Notes: a model not told the origin generated them from the letters alone. A stretch of 64,000 nt of DNA from Litchfieldia stipae (GCF_014837155.1 NZ_JACYHA010000013.1:1-64000), one strand, 5' to 3'; counted from the first letter of the stretch, positions 44,643 to 54,712 are shown. Program-made: numbers and translations.

Positions 44643-45823
44643 CGAAAAAACCACTCCTTTATGCTGGCCCTATCATTTTGTAGTTCATTTGTTACGATTT
44701 TCTTTTCAATTTCTGTTAGGTACATGGATACCCATGGTCCTGGTTTTTCTTTTGCCCAATTCAACAAATCATTCCCGTTTACAACCAGCTCTGCTCTAGT
44801 TTTTATTGGCAAGAAATTATACTGAACTTGGATTTTATCAAGATTTATCAGCACATCCTCACTTGTCAAAATCGACCTAACTCGCTCTACCTGAAGTGCA
44901 TCGTTTAATCCTAGCTCATACAAGACCTCAATTGTCCATCCATCCTTCAACACGGCATTAAGTCCTCTAACATTTTTTATTATTTCATTCATCTGTTTGT
45001 TAGGAAGCTTCCACATTTTCAAAAAACTTTTTAGAGATTCAATCGTTAATAAAAATGAGAATAATACCCATGCTTCAGTCTTTGTCGTAATTGAATCCCA
45101 ACGATACTTTGCCATTTTACTTAAAGAATCGCCTGCTCCTTCAAGGTTTGGTAAGTATTTATAAAGGTCGGTATCTAATAATAGTAAGAGCCCCTTCGCA
45201 GCATGTGAGCCTGTGATCATTTTTTCAAACTCTTTTGTTATCCGCTCTATCGAGATTTCTTTTAATAGATATCCATTTTTCATCATGGCATCTTTAGTAG
45301 ATTGACCTAAAGAAAATCCCAATTGGGAAACAAAGCGAATACCACGCATCATCCTTAATGCATCTTCTGTAAATCGTTCCTGTGGGTCTCCAACTGTTTC
45401 AATCAAATTTTCATTGATAGCTTCTTGTCCATGATATGGATCGATTAATGTTCCTTTTGTATCCATTGCAATTGCATTCATTGTAAAATCTCGCCGCTTT
45501 AAATCCTCAGAAAGCGACTTAATAAAAGATACACTTTTGGGTCTTCGATAATCCTCATAGCCTTCTTCTGTTCGAAATGTAGTCACTTCATATGGAGTCC
45601 GCTCAATTAATACAATAACAGTTCCATGCTCAATTCCAACATCTAAGGTTCGAGGAAATAACTCCATCACTTCTCCAGGAAGTGCAGATGTTGCAATATC
45701 GACATCACCAATTGGCCTTTTTAAGAGAAGATCACGAACAGCCCCGCCAACAAAATAAGCTTCATGACCGTTCTTGTGAAGTGTATTTAAGATATGTAAT
45801 GGTTTGATGAATGGCTCAAACAT
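44627..45823 (-). CDS. cca: CCA-adding tRNA nucleotidyltransferase
   Basis: Adds or repairs the 3' CCA of tRNAs without a template. Class II nucleotidyltransferase head: GGAVRDLLL (about residues 26-34) and GDVDIATSA (about 39, catalytic D-x-D), with RRDFTMNAIA (about 110) and the nucleotide-selecting EDALRMMRGIRF (about 152-163). The C-terminal half is helical. 398 residues, as in Bacillus. AGGGG precedes the ATG. Located between bshA and birA as in B. subtilis. Confidence 0.96.
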   Translation of the reverse strand: MFEPFIKPLHILNTLHKNGHEAYFVGGAVRDLLLKRPIGDVDIATSALPGEVMELFPRTLDVGIEHGTVIVLIERTPYEVTTFRTEEGYEDYRRPKSVSFIKSLSEDLKRRDFTMNAIAMDTKGTLIDPYHGQEAINENLIETVGDPQERFTEDALRMMRGIRFVSQLGFSLGQSTKDAMMKNGYLLKEISIERITKEFEKMITGSHAAKGLLLLLDTDLYKYLPNLEGAGDSLSKMAKYRWDSITTKTEAWVLFSFLLTIESLKSFLKMWKLPNKQMNEIIKNVRGLNAVLKDGWTIEVLYELGLNDALQVERVRSILTSEDVLINLDKIQVQYNFLPIKTRAELVVNGNDLLNWAKEKPGPWVSMYLTEIEKKIVTNELQNDRASIKEWFFRCKLK

Positions 45824-45836
45824 TGTAGAACCCCTT

Positions 45837-46961
45837 CTAGTTTAGTAATGAATAATAAAGTTCTTCATACCTTCTGACAATCTGTTCAGAATGAAATCTT
45901 TCAACCACTATTTCCTTAGCTTGCACCGACATTGCTTGATGCAAGCGTTCATTTGTTAAAAGCTCTATTCCCTTCCGCGCAATGTCATCAATATCGCCAA
46001 GTTCACAAAGATATCCATTTTCCCCATCTGAAATCACCTCTGGAATTCCCCCTACCTTTGTACCAATAGATGGTACTCCACAAGCCATCGCTTCTAGTAA
46101 TACTAGACCAAAGCTTTCTTTTTCAGATAATAGCAATTTCAAATCACTGATTGAATATAATTCTTCAACACTTTCTTGCTTCCCTAAAAACAGGACACGA
46201 TCTGAAATACCAAGTGATTTAACAAGCTTACAAACGACCGTTAATTCAGGTCCATCTCCAACAAGCAATAATTTAGCATTTACACTCTTTTGAATTTCAT
46301 AGAAAGTATGTATAACATCTGGTACACGCTTGACTTTGCGGAAATTGGATACATGAATAATTACTTTCTCAGATGGATCTATTCCATATTGTTCCTTCAA
46401 ATGTGCAACATCTTTTCGACAATACACTCTTTCATCGATAAAATTATAAACTGTTTCTATTTTCTTGGACGTTTCTATCACTTCTGCCGTTTGTTTAGCG
46501 AGCGATTCTGATACAGCTGTGACAATATCAGAAGACTCTATTCCAAAGCGTATCAAGTCTGTTAATGAAGGGTCATACCCTAACACTGTAATGTCTGTTC
46601 CATGAAGGGTTGTGACAATCTTCAAGTCATCACCGACCATTTGCTTCGCTAAAATCGCACAAATTGCATGCGGGATTGCATAATGAACATGGAGGATATC
46701 TAACTTTTCTCGTTTTGCCACTTCAGCCATTTTACTTGCTAATGCTAGATCATAAGGAGGATATTTAAATACTGAATATTGATTAACCTCAACTTCATGA
46801 TAATAAATATTAGAATAGATTTTATTTAAACGAAAAGGCATACTAGATGAAATAAAATGTATTTCATGACCTTTCTCAGCTAATAACTTACCCAATTCAG
46901 TTGCTATGACTCCTGATCCTCCAACTGATGGATAACAGGTTATTCCTATCTTTAATTTCAT
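45837..46961 (-). CDS. bshA: N-acetyl-glucosaminyl L-malate synthase BshA
   Basis: First enzyme of bacillithiol synthesis: couples UDP-GlcNAc with L-malate. A GT4 glycosyltransferase with [19 protein letters not shown] near residue 6, HVHYAIPHA (about 92), HGTDIT (about 123) and the C-terminal E-x7-E in [19 protein letters not shown] (about 280-298). The ATG at 46961 stands eight bases after AGGGGA; the ATG at 46967 touches it. 374 residues. Its start lies within or next to the bshB1 stop, so bshB1 and bshA are coupled. Confidence 0.95.
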   Translation of the reverse strand: MKLKIGITCYPSVGGSGVIATELGKLLAEKGHEIHFISSSMPFRLNKIYSNIYYHEVEVNQYSVFKYPPYDLALASKMAEVAKREKLDILHVHYAIPHAICAILAKQMVGDDLKIVTTLHGTDITVLGYDPSLTDLIRFGIESSDIVTAVSESLAKQTAEVIETSKKIETVYNFIDERVYCRKDVAHLKEQYGIDPSEKVIIHVSNFRKVKRVPDVIHTFYEIQKSVNAKLLLVGDGPELTVVCKLVKSLGISDRVLFLGKQESVEELYSISDLKLLLSEKESFGLVLLEAMACGVPSIGTKVGGIPEVISDGENGYLCELGDIDDIARKGIELLTNERLHQAMSVQAKEIVVERFHSEQIVRRYEELYYSLLN

Positions 46962-46963
46962 AT

Positions 46964-47671
46964 TCATTCCCCTAATAAATCGTGTGCGAGAAGGAGCGGT
47001 TGCTTTGTTAGGAATCCTTCAGCAAATTCAACCCCATTACCTTGGCCGAATAATCGTTCTCTACTAACTACTGTATCAATATAATTATTCACTAACGGTG
47101 TCTCTACACTATCATTTTTCTTTACAAACTGACTTTTATATGCATTTAAGCTTTCAATTTTATCATTGATTGTATCAGAAATATCTATTACAAAATCTGG
47201 CGTTTGAAATCCATTAATCATATAATAATATACTGCTTTAACATAATGTGGCTCTTGATGATCTAAGTCTTTAAATTTTCTGATTTTAGCTGAAAACACT
47301 GCTTCTTCCACAAGGCGAGCACAATTTCCATGATCAGGATGTCGGTCTTGATGATAAGGGACAAAGATGATTTTCGGCTTCAATTTCCTAATAACTGTAA
47401 CAACTAATTGTAGATATTCAGGTCTTACTTCAATCCCTCTATCAGGTATTTCAAGGATTTTCCGTACTGATACCCCTAATATAGATGCCGCAATGTCTGC
47501 CTCATGTTTCCTAAGCTCAACGGTTCCGTTTGAAGATAATTCTGCGTTTGTTAAATCACAAATCCCCACAGTTTTCCCCATTTTGACATACTTTGAAATT
47601 GTTCCAGCCATTCCAATTTCAACATCATCTGGATGTGCACCAAATGCTAAAATATCAAGATTCTTTCCCAT
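46964..47671 (-). CDS. bshB1: Bacillithiol deacetylase BshB1
   Basis: Zinc-dependent N-deacetylase of the LmbE/PIG-L family, second step of bacillithiol synthesis. Metal motif [15 protein letters not shown] (about residues 10-24; H-P-D-D) and the distal His in [11 protein letters not shown] (about 107-117). 235 residues. GGAGTAG precedes the ATG. It overlaps mgsA at its start and bshA at its end, giving an mgsA-bshB1-bshA-cca run. Confidence 0.95.
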   Translation of the reverse strand: MGKNLDILAFGAHPDDVEIGMAGTISKYVKMGKTVGICDLTNAELSSNGTVELRKHEADIAASILGVSVRKILEIPDRGIEVRPEYLQLVVTVIRKLKPKIIFVPYHQDRHPDHGNCARLVEEAVFSAKIRKFKDLDHQEPHYVKAVYYYMINGFQTPDFVIDISDTINDKIESLNAYKSQFVKKNDSVETPLVNNYIDTVVSRERLFGQGNGVEFAEGFLTKQPLLLAHDLLGE

Positions 47672-48086
47672 TTTCTACTCCTTGAATACGATCATGAATG
47701 ATTTCTCTCCAAGAAAAGTCGCCACGCTCAAGTCCACGTATCAATATTTCTGCTGTCCCCATATTAGTTGCAAGAGGAATAGAGTAAACATCACATAAGC
47801 GAATTAAAGCAGAAACATCTGGTTCATGAGGTTGAGCTGTTAATGGGTCTCTAAAAAAGATAACCATATCCATTTCATTTTTTGCAATTCTCGCACCAAT
47901 TTCTTGATCTCCACCTAGTGGTCCTGATTGAAAACGATTGATTGTTAAGCCGGTTGCTTCTGCGATTTTTTTGCCAGTAGTACCTGTTGCATATAATTCA
48001 TGTTGCTCAAGAATTGCTTTGTAAGCAAGCGCAAATTGAATAATATACGGTTTTTTATTATCGTGTGCGATTAACGAAATTTTCAT
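47655..48086 (-). CDS. mgsA: Methylglyoxal synthase
   Basis: Converts dihydroxyacetone phosphate into methylglyoxal, an overflow bypass of lower glycolysis. Residues ALIAHDNKK-like at the start (LIAHDNKKP), ATGTTGKKI (about 37, phosphate binding), and [14 protein letters not shown] (about 54-67, catalytic Asp) are typical. 143 residues. Overlaps bshB1 by 17 bases. The neighbouring bacillithiol genes fit its job: bacillithiol detoxifies methylglyoxal. Confidence 0.96.
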   Translation of the reverse strand: MKISLIAHDNKKPYIIQFALAYKAILEQHELYATGTTGKKIAEATGLTINRFQSGPLGGDQEIGARIAKNEMDMVIFFRDPLTAQPHEPDVSALIRLCDVYSIPLATNMGTAEILIRGLERGDFSWREIIHDRIQGVENGKES

Positions 48087-48113
48087 TAAATAATTCCCCC
48101 ATGTGTTTATTTA

Positions 48114-48914
48114 CTATTCAATAATGTTCTCAAGTCCATAAACAAGGACATCAATTTTCATAACTGTTTCTATAGAAAGCTTGACTCCTGACATAAATGA
48201 TTCTCGGTTGAAGGAATCATGACGAATAGTTAGCATTTGACCCTCACCACCAAATAAAACTTCTTGATGAGCAACTAGGCCTGGTAAACGGACACTATGA
48301 ATATGAATCCCGTCATATGTTGCACCTCTAGCACCAGCAATTGTTTCTTTCTCATCCGGATGCCCTTGTTTCTTAGATTCTCTTACCGTTGAAATTAATT
48401 CTGCTGTTTTTAGTCCAGTTCCTGATGGTGCATCTAATTTCTTATCATGATGTAATTCAATGATCTCAACATCTCCGAAATATTTAGCTGCCATTTGGGA
48501 AAATTTCATCATCAAGATCGCACCAACAGCAAAATTAGGAGCAATAATTGCACCAAGTTTCTTGTGTTCAGCCATTTCGGTAATTTCTTGTAAATCTTCC
48601 TTTGAAAACCCTGTTGTTCCGACAACAGGACGTACCCCATGTTCTAATGCAATTCTTGTATGTACTCTTCCAATTTCAGGAGTTGTTAAATCTACTAGTA
48701 CGTCAGGTTGTGTTTCATTAAAGCACACTGAGATATCTGTATAAACCTTCACATCTATATTAGGTAAACCCTCTATTTCAGACAGCTTCATTCCATTATT
48801 TTTATGATCAACGACTGCAACAAGCTCGAAATGATCAACCTTTTCAATCATCTTAACTGCTTCAAGTCCCATTCGGCCTCTAGCTCCAGCAACAACAATT
48901 TTCACTTTTTCCAT
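48114..48914 (-). CDS. dapB: 4-hydroxy-tetrahydrodipicolinate reductase
   Basis: NAD(P)H reductase of the lysine/diaminopimelate pathway. Dinucleotide motif [10 protein letters not shown] (about residues 7-16), the catalytic [15 protein letters not shown] (about 156-170) and the family segment [14 protein letters not shown] (about 127). The ATG at 48914 (266 residues, B. subtilis 267) follows GGGAG by 11 bases; the longer frame to 48959 overlaps ypjD and lacks a ribosome site. DapB also feeds dipicolinic acid for spores. Confidence 0.95.
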   Translation of the reverse strand: MEKVKIVVAGARGRMGLEAVKMIEKVDHFELVAVVDHKNNGMKLSEIEGLPNIDVKVYTDISVCFNETQPDVLVDLTTPEIGRVHTRIALEHGVRPVVGTTGFSKEDLQEITEMAEHKKLGAIIAPNFAVGAILMMKFSQMAAKYFGDVEIIELHHDKKLDAPSGTGLKTAELISTVRESKKQGHPDEKETIAGARGATYDGIHIHSVRLPGLVAHQEVLFGGEGQMLTIRHDSFNRESFMSGVKLSIETVMKIDVLVYGLENIIE

Positions 48915-48937
48915 TTCTACTACAACTCCCACTATGT

Positions 48938-49270
48938 CTAAGTTTCTTTTCTTGTCCAACGGTCCTTATCTCTAGTATTAAACTTTTTCATAACAATGTC
49001 ATGTGCTTGTTCTAAATCTATGTTTAACGAATTCGCAAGACAAATTAGTACAAACAGTAAATCTCCTGCTTCTTCTTCTATCGATTTAGCTTCTTCAGAG
49101 TCTTTCTTTGGTTTTTCACCGTAATAATGATTTACCTCTCTTGCCAATTCTCCTAGTTCTTCAGTAAGCCTTGCAATCATCGCTAATGGACTAAAATAAC
49201 CTTCTTTGAATTGACCAATATATATATCAACTTCTTGTTGAAGTTCTTTCATTGTTTTATGTTCTCCCAA
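48938..49270 (-). CDS. ypjD: MazG-like nucleotide pyrophosphohydrolase YpjD
   Basis: A 110-residue, all-alpha NTP pyrophosphatase of the MazG family. The metal-binding E-x-x-E...E-x-x-D pattern is in [14 protein letters not shown] (about residues 35-48) and [12 protein letters not shown] (about 69-80). The TTG at 49270 has GAGGTGA six bases upstream and matches the opening of YpjD; ATG 49252 is the alternative. It leads the ypjD-dapB-mgsA-bsh run. Probably a house-cleaning enzyme; substrate unproven. Confidence 0.92.
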   Translation of the reverse strand: MGEHKTMKELQQEVDIYIGQFKEGYFSPLAMIARLTEELGELAREVNHYYGEKPKKDSEEAKSIEEEAGDLLFVLICLANSLNIDLEQAHDIVMKKFNTRDKDRWTRKET

Positions 49271-49355
49271 GATTTATCACCTCTACTTTATCTACTCCCA
49301 TGTTAGCTAAAACTGCATGATTTTACAAATTATTAGCAAATTAATTAGGAAGGAT

Positions 49356-49384
49356 TTGCCTACCAATTAAACATACTCTATAAT
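49356..49384 (+). promoter_or_regulatory. SigA promoter of ypjC
   Basis: TTGCCT (49356-49361), 17 bases, TATAAT (49379-49384), about 55 bases before the ypjC start. Confidence 0.7.
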
Positions 49385-49444
49385 AGGATAGCTATCAAAC
49401 CATTTTTTAAAATGTCGAAATTTTAATTACTTAGGAGGTATATG

Positions 49445-50317
49445 ATGCCGCTTGGTTTAAGGATTAAGAATATTATATTTATATTGTTAGGCTCTGCTAT
49501 TTTTGCTTTTGGGCTTGTTCATTTTAATATGCAAAATAATTTAGCTGAAGGTGGATTTACCGGGATTACATTATTATTATTTTTCCGGTTTGGTTGGGAT
49601 CCTTCTTATACAAACCTGATATTAAATATTCCTTTGTTTTTTATTGGGTGGAAGCTGCTTGGACGCACTGTTTTCCTTTATACCATTTTAGGCACAGTCA
49701 GTTTATCCGTGTTTTTATGGCTCTTCCAGCGCTATCAATTTTCAATTCCCCTTGATGATGATTTAGCTTTAGCAGCTTTGTTTGCAGGAGTATTTATAGG
49801 CGTGGGATTAGGTATTATCTTCAGATATGGTGGAACGACTGGTGGTGTCGATATTATTGCAAGACTAGCACAGAAGTATATCGGCTGGAGTATGGGCAAA
49901 ACGATGTTTCTTTTTGATTTATTTGTCATTACACTTTCTCTAATTGTTTATCTCTCTTATCGAGAAGCTATGTATACACTTGTGGCCGTATTCGTTGGTG
50001 CAAAGGTGATTGACTTCATGCAGGAGGGTGCATACTCAGCTAAGGGTGCTACGATTATTTCAGATAAAAATGAAGAAATATCCAAACGGATTATTGAAGA
50101 GATGGAGCGAGGAGTAACAATTTTAAAGGGACAAGGTTCATATACGAAACAAGAACGCAATGTATTATATTGTGTTGTTGCCCGTAATGAACTTGTGAGA
50201 TTAAAGCAAGTCATTATTTCGGTTGACCCTCACGCTTTCGTTGCTGTAAGTGATGTACATGATGTATTAGGTGAAGGCTTCACATTAGATGAAAATAAAA
50301 ATCCTGTTGAGAGATGA
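49445..50317 (+). CDS. ypjC: YitT-family membrane protein YpjC
   Basis: A 290-residue protein with about five membrane helices in the first 190 residues (the YitT_membrane domain; RYGGTTGGVDIIARL, about 129-143, is a family signature) and a C-terminal cytosolic DUF2179 domain (about 200-275). The second ATG (49445) is six bases after AGGAGG. Transport or sensing has been suggested for the family; nothing is proven. Only plus-strand gene in a long minus-strand stretch, with its own promoter and terminator. Confidence 0.9.
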   Translation: MPLGLRIKNIIFILLGSAIFAFGLVHFNMQNNLAEGGFTGITLLLFFRFGWDPSYTNLILNIPLFFIGWKLLGRTVFLYTILGTVSLSVFLWLFQRYQFSIPLDDDLALAALFAGVFIGVGLGIIFRYGGTTGGVDIIARLAQKYIGWSMGKTMFLFDLFVITLSLIVYLSYREAMYTLVAVFVGAKVIDFMQEGAYSAKGATIISDKNEEISKRIIEEMERGVTILKGQGSYTKQERNVLYCVVARNELVRLKQVIISVDPHAFVAVSDVHDVLGEGFTLDENKNPVER

Positions 50318-50321
50318 TAAA

Positions 50322-50342
50322 GAGGTTGCCAGTGGCAACCTC
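50322..50342 (+). terminator. Terminator of ypjC
   Basis: A 9-bp perfect stem GAGGTTGCC/GGCAACCTC with a 3-nt loop followed by CTATTATTT; also serves the convergent metallopeptidase gene weakly. Confidence 0.75.
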
Positions 50343-50359
50343 CTATTATTTATCCATTA

Positions 50360-51040
50360 TTAATCTTCACTACGTGTCATACCTGTATAGATGAGGATAA
50401 GTCTTACTAATTCCATTACTGCAACAGCTGCTGCTGCGACATATGTTAGAGCTGCTGCATTTAATACCTTTTTAGTTTCTCTTTCTTCATCATTACGGAT
50501 AACACCAGCAGATACGATTTGTTCCATTGCCCGATTGGAAGCATTGAATTCAACTGGGAGTGTTACAATTTGAAATAATACAGCTGCTGCCATCGCTATA
50601 ATACCGAATAGAACCAAATTCGTATATCCAGAAATGAACCCAATAAGAATTAAAATCCAAGAGGTATTAGACCCAAAGTTCGCAACAGGTACTAATGAAT
50701 GACGCAAGCGAAGAAATGCATATGCCTCTTGATCCTGAATTGCATGACCTACCTCATGTGCTGCGACCGCTGCACCAGCAACAGACTGACCATAATAATT
50801 TTCAGTGGATAATCTTACTGTCTTAGAACGTGGATCATAATGATCTGATAAAACACCAGGAGTTTCCTCAACCCCGACATTGTATAATCCGTTTTGATCA
50901 AGTATTCTTCTTGCGACCTCCGCACCTGTCATACCTGAAGAGGATCTTACTTGTGTATATTTTCTGTAAGTACTTTTAACCTTCATTTGAGCATAGATTG
51001 GTACTAAAATAATGATGGCAAAGTAGATTAAAGTTGTCAT
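50360..51040 (-). CDS. YugP-like membrane zinc metallopeptidase
   Basis: A 226-residue Zn_peptidase_2 family protein. One N-terminal helix (LIYFAIIILVPIYAQM), the zinc motif AAHEVGHAIQD (about residues 98-108) with H-E-x-x-H, then two or three more hydrophobic segments and a membrane helix near the C-terminus. The ATG at 51040 follows GGAGGAA; YugP has 225 residues. In B. subtilis yugP lies elsewhere as far as I recall, so this copy in the ypj cluster is a difference. Membrane protein quality control is a guess from the fold. Confidence 0.9.
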   Translation of the reverse strand: MTTLIYFAIIILVPIYAQMKVKSTYRKYTQVRSSSGMTGAEVARRILDQNGLYNVGVEETPGVLSDHYDPRSKTVRLSTENYYGQSVAGAAVAAHEVGHAIQDQEAYAFLRLRHSLVPVANFGSNTSWILILIGFISGYTNLVLFGIIAMAAAVLFQIVTLPVEFNASNRAMEQIVSAGVIRNDEERETKKVLNAAALTYVAAAAVAVMELVRLILIYTGMTRSED

Positions 51041-51107
51041 TTTTTTGATTTCCTCCATTAGGATGTTTTTATATATTGTAGTGAGGAATAGATTGATTTG
51101 TCAATCC

Positions 51108-51908
51108 TTAAGCTTCATCATCAAATTCTCTTTGCTTAATTTTCCGATGGTTATCACCCTTATATTTTCTCCAACCAACATAAGATAATGTAAGAATGAT
51201 TGCGCTGCCTGTAGAAATCATAACCCAGATTAATGAAGGATCAGCTTCATCCTCAGACATATTATCAAATATTGTCCGTAAATCTAACTCCATTTGTTCC
51301 ATCTGTTGAAGTCTAGTTGACCCTTTTAATGATTCATTTCGATAAGAATCCAAAAAACTCACATGTGAATCTAATCTTTGCACAGTTAAAGGAGAAACAT
51401 CCACTTTTAAACTTGGGTGGATCATGTCATATTTTGAAAGAAATTGGTCAAGTTGATTTTGATATGTCTGCGTATCGCCTTGAACGATCGTTTCTTTCAT
51501 TTGATTGAAGGTAGTCATAATCGATGACTCCATCTCTGTCCACAATGGCTGGTGTTCAGAACGAATGGCATCAATGACTAATCGAAATTGCGTCACCTTT
51601 TTCACACGATCATCTAATGAAAGCGATGTTGAAGTAACTGCCTCAAGAGCCGAATCATGGGTCACTGTTATAACTCTTAATTCGTCCATCGAGTACGAAT
51701 AGCTTTCATTATTTACTTTTAAGAATTCTTCAGAGAAATAATCTAACATTCCTTTTGCTTCCTCATAACGCTCTTGTTTCACCAATTGTAGTGCTTGATC
51801 TGATATTTGATCCAATTTTCCCCAATGGTCATGTCCATTCGCATGAGAAGCAATTGGGAATCCTATTATTATAATTAATAGTACATATACGATTTTTAAA
51901 CATCTCAT
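51108..51908 (-). CDS. ypjB: Sporulation protein YpjB
   Basis: A 266-residue secreted/anchored protein of the YpjB sporulation family. A signal peptide (KIVYVLLIIIIGFPIASHA) precedes an extracytoplasmic helical region (about 25-220), a C-terminal membrane helix (WVMISTGSAIILTLSYVGW, about 230-248) and a short basic/acidic tail. In B. subtilis the gene is transcribed in sporulation by SigE; no promoter could be placed here with confidence. Function unknown. Confidence 0.9.
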   Translation of the reverse strand: MRCLKIVYVLLIIIIGFPIASHANGHDHWGKLDQISDQALQLVKQERYEEAKGMLDYFSEEFLKVNNESYSYSMDELRVITVTHDSALEAVTSTSLSLDDRVKKVTQFRLVIDAIRSEHQPLWTEMESSIMTTFNQMKETIVQGDTQTYQNQLDQFLSKYDMIHPSLKVDVSPLTVQRLDSHVSFLDSYRNESLKGSTRLQQMEQMELDLRTIFDNMSEDEADPSLIWVMISTGSAIILTLSYVGWRKYKGDNHRKIKQREFDDEA

Positions 51909-51999
51909 ACTTGTCCCTCCTCAAACTTCTATTAAGAATGTATGAAGAATCGGACAAGAGTAGACCATTTAAATTACTACCAGATTTTTTTTTCGAACT

Positions 52000-52593
52000 C
52001 TAAGGTAACTGAAGCACAAGACGTTCTTTTCTTACACATAACCAGTATGTAATAAGAATTGATAAAATAGATAGCCAAAATGTAAAATAGCCAATTTGTG
52101 GGATGTATTGGTTTAACACTGTATATTGAGGAAGCATAAAGAAAACATAGTCAATCACATCATTATGTAAGGTCCATACTGATGCGACTATTAAATGAAT
52201 TGGTTTTATTCGATAATATGGTGCATAGATGAGCCCCTGAACCGCCATCCCAAAATGAGAAAATATTAGCATATAACTAGCCCAGCTTAAATATCCCATC
52301 TCAAAATAAGTGAGAATATTCATTACCACAGCCCATATTCCATATTTAAACAAAGTAACTATTGCCAAAGCCTCAATCAATGGCCAATTTGTTCGCAACA
52401 AAAATGCAAAAAGAACTAAAACAAAAAACAGACTTGCCGTTGGACTATCTGGTACAAATAATAAAAAATGTGAAGGTGTAGATTCTAATTGACTTCCATA
52501 CCATATATATCCATAAATGGTTCCTGGTATATTAATAAGCAATAATAGCCACAGCATCGGTCGTTGACCAAATAAATATAGCCAATTTTTCAT
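52000..52593 (-). CDS. ypjA: YpjA (DUF1405) membrane protein
   Basis: A 197-residue integral membrane protein of five or six helices, DUF1405 family. Characteristic segments are PDSPTASLFFVLVLFAFLL (about 49-67), LFKYGIWAVVMNIL (about 81) and LHNDVIDYVFFMLP (about 142). I chose the ATG at 52593; the frame begins at TTG 52617 but neither has a strong ribosome site. Lies between qcrC and ypjB as in B. subtilis. Function unknown; aspartates within the membrane segments may be important. Confidence 0.85.
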   Translation of the reverse strand: MKNWLYLFGQRPMLWLLLLINIPGTIYGYIWYGSQLESTPSHFLLFVPDSPTASLFFVLVLFAFLLRTNWPLIEALAIVTLFKYGIWAVVMNILTYFEMGYLSWASYMLIFSHFGMAVQGLIYAPYYRIKPIHLIVASVWTLHNDVIDYVFFMLPQYTVLNQYIPQIGYFTFWLSILSILITYWLCVRKERLVLQLP

Positions 52594-52662
52594 TGGTAAA
52601 CCAACTTTCTTATACAATATAGTATTAATTCAATGTCAACATTATCACAGTATAGATAGTAA

Positions 52663-52689
52663 AAAAGCTGACCATTACAGTCAGCTTTT
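52663..52689 (-). terminator. Terminator of qcrABC
   Basis: A 10-bp perfect stem AAAAGCTGAC/GTCAGCTTTT with a 7-nt loop, followed on the minus strand by TTTACT. Confidence 0.8.
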
Positions 52690-52693
52690 CCTA

Positions 52694-53461
52694 CTATTTA
52701 GATGTAACCCCAGAAATAAATTCTGCTAATTTTTCTAGCTCTTCATCAGAGCCTTCAAACATACCAGGTGGCATAGATGCTTGACCATTAATAGCAATAT
52801 CTTTAATTTGATCTACTTCTAAACCGTTATCAACTAACGCTTTACCAGCAGGTCCACCTTCAAGATTTTCACCATGACAAGATATACAACCTTTTTCTTG
52901 GTATAATAGATATCCTTCTGACTCTTTATCAATTTCAGCTTCTGCAACAATTGCACCTTGTTGCTCTTTTAATTCCCAGTTCGTCTGATCAACAGACTCC
53001 CATGTTAAATAAAAAGTTGCAGCTACACCTAGAAGCATCATTCCTGTTGCAACAGGTCTTTTAGAAGGACGTCGCTCTGGACCTCTGTCTAAAAACGGAG
53101 CAAGCATTAAAGCACCAAATGCTAAGCCAGGGATAACAAGTGCTCCAATAATTGTATAAGGACCTGAAGCATATGAATACTTCAACAATTGATATAAGAA
53201 TAAGAAATACCAGTCAGGAAGCGGAATATATGCAGTATCTGTAGGGTCTGCAATACGCTCTAACGGAGGCTCATGTGCTACTGTTAAACATAAGAATCCA
53301 ATTAGAAATACAGCTCCTACCATCCATTCCTTTAATAGAAAGTTTGGCCAAAATGCCTCTGTTTTACCTGGATATTCTGAATAATCCTTTGGAATATTCA
53401 GTTTTCTAACTGCTGGTACACGAGAATCACCAACAAATTTCATTCCTTTACCACGATGCAT
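52694..53461 (-). CDS. qcrC: Menaquinol:cytochrome c reductase, cytochrome b/c subunit
   Basis: Subunit IV-like membrane domain fused to a cytochrome c. Three membrane helices (about residues 40-60, 93-115, 132-150), with the Q-site loop IPLPDWYFLFLYQLLKYSYA near residue 80; it contains PDWY, the Bacillus form of PEWY. The C-terminal c-type domain has C-I-S-C-H (about 194-198) and a distal Met in QASMPPGMF. 255 residues, exactly as in B. subtilis. Third gene of qcrA-qcrB-qcrC. Confidence 0.97.
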   Translation of the reverse strand: MHRGKGMKFVGDSRVPAVRKLNIPKDYSEYPGKTEAFWPNFLLKEWMVGAVFLIGFLCLTVAHEPPLERIADPTDTAYIPLPDWYFLFLYQLLKYSYASGPYTIIGALVIPGLAFGALMLAPFLDRGPERRPSKRPVATGMMLLGVAATFYLTWESVDQTNWELKEQQGAIVAEAEIDKESEGYLLYQEKGCISCHGENLEGGPAGKALVDNGLEVDQIKDIAINGQASMPPGMFEGSDEELEKLAEFISGVTSK

Positions 53462-53527
53462 ATTCTGTTCCCCCTCCTTTTCTAAGGACTTATAGGTTCT
53501 TTCTTTGACTTTAATTAGGACCTATTT

Positions 53528-54202
53528 TTATAGTGGTCCAGAAATACCTTGTTTTCGAATCATCATAAAATGCGCAGCCATTAAGCCAAATAAAGCTGCT
53601 GGTAAGAAAAATACATGAATTGCAAAGAATCTTGTTAATGTTTGAGCCCCAACGATTTCTGGATGTCCAGATAGTAATGTTTTAATATGAGGTCCAAGGA
53701 TTGGAACAGCTTCAACAATTTGAAGTGTTACCTTAGTTGCAAATAATGCCTTCATATCCCAAGGTAATAAATAACCAGTTAAACCAAGTGCTAGCATAAC
53801 AAAGAAAATAAGCACACCAACAACCCAGTTTAATTCACGTGGTTTCTTATAAGCACCTTGGAAGAAAACACGCAATGTATGTAAGAACATCATAACAATT
53901 ACTAAACTAGCTCCCCAGTGATGCATCCCACGTACGATTTGGCCAAATGCAACCTCATTTTGGAGATAATAAACTGATTCCCAAGCATTTTTAATATCTG
54001 GTACATAATACATTGTTAAAAACATACCAGAGAGAATTTGAATAACGGTTACAAAAAACGTCAAGCCTCCAAAACAATATACGAAAGCTGAGAAATGATG
54101 AGCAGGATTAACATGCTCTGGTACTTCGTGATCAGCAATATCTCGCCACAAAGGCGTAATATCTAAGCGCTCATCAACCCAGTCATAAATCTTATTTAAC
54201 AT
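53528..54202 (-). CDS. qcrB: Menaquinol:cytochrome c reductase, cytochrome b6 subunit
   Basis: Four-helix cytochrome b6-type subunit carrying the b haems. The haem His pairs lie in the second and fourth helices (IVRGMHHWGASLVIVMMFLH, about residues 88-107, and FFAIHVFFLPAALFGLMAAH). The cysteine for covalent haem attachment, C43 in SAFVYCFGG, is present as in b6f-like complexes. 224 residues, as in B. subtilis. Lies four bases after qcrA. Confidence 0.96.
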   Translation of the reverse strand: MLNKIYDWVDERLDITPLWRDIADHEVPEHVNPAHHFSAFVYCFGGLTFFVTVIQILSGMFLTMYYVPDIKNAWESVYYLQNEVAFGQIVRGMHHWGASLVIVMMFLHTLRVFFQGAYKKPRELNWVVGVLIFFVMLALGLTGYLLPWDMKALFATKVTLQIVEAVPILGPHIKTLLSGHPEIVGAQTLTRFFAIHVFFLPAALFGLMAAHFMMIRKQGISGPL

Positions 54203-54205
54203 TTA

Positions 54206-54712
54206 TTACGCCCCTCCTTGTGGTTTCGCCTGACCTAAATATAAATATCCATCTTTTACTTCAGTAACAAATCTGTCTAATGGATTAATAGGTGGTGTTC
54301 CTTTTACATTTGTCCCGTCTTTTTCATAAAGACCGTAATGACAAGGACAGAAGAAACGATTTTCATTTGATGGATCTGTGTTCCAGTCCACTGTACAACC
54401 TAAGTGTTTACAAACAGGAGATAAGGCAACAATCTTATCACCATCTTTATAGACCCAGGCTGATCTTGGTTCTTCTGATTCATACCATGCGTCTACTTGA
54501 TCAATTTTGAAATCAATACGTGTAGGTTCTTCTGTAATATCATCTACACTTGCGACCTGCACCATATCTTGCTCCTGTTTTGGTTTCAAAACTGGATCAA
54601 TCGCAAAACGAACCATTGGCATTAGCATTCCTGCAGCCATAAACCCCCCAACGCCAGTAAGAGTATAATTTAGGAACTGACGTCTTGATACCCGATGCTT
54701 TTTCTCGCTCAT
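54206..54712 (-). CDS. qcrA: Rieske iron-sulphur subunit of menaquinol:cytochrome c reductase
   Basis: Carries the 2Fe-2S cluster that takes electrons from menaquinol. A twin-arginine-like N-terminus (VSRRQFLNYTLTG) leads into the membrane anchor (VGGFMAAGMLMPMV). Cluster ligands are in CKHLGCTVDW and FFCPCHYGLY, with the disulphide cysteines between. I chose the inner ATG after the G-rich ribosome site (GGGGGA), giving 168 residues; the outer ATG 33 bases upstream overlaps it. First gene of the operon, with direct repeats upstream. Confidence 0.95.
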   Translation of the reverse strand: MSEKKHRVSRRQFLNYTLTGVGGFMAAGMLMPMVRFAIDPVLKPKQEQDMVQVASVDDITEEPTRIDFKIDQVDAWYESEEPRSAWVYKDGDKIVALSPVCKHLGCTVDWNTDPSNENRFFCPCHYGLYEKDGTNVKGTPPINPLDRFVTEVKDGYLYLGQAKPQGGA

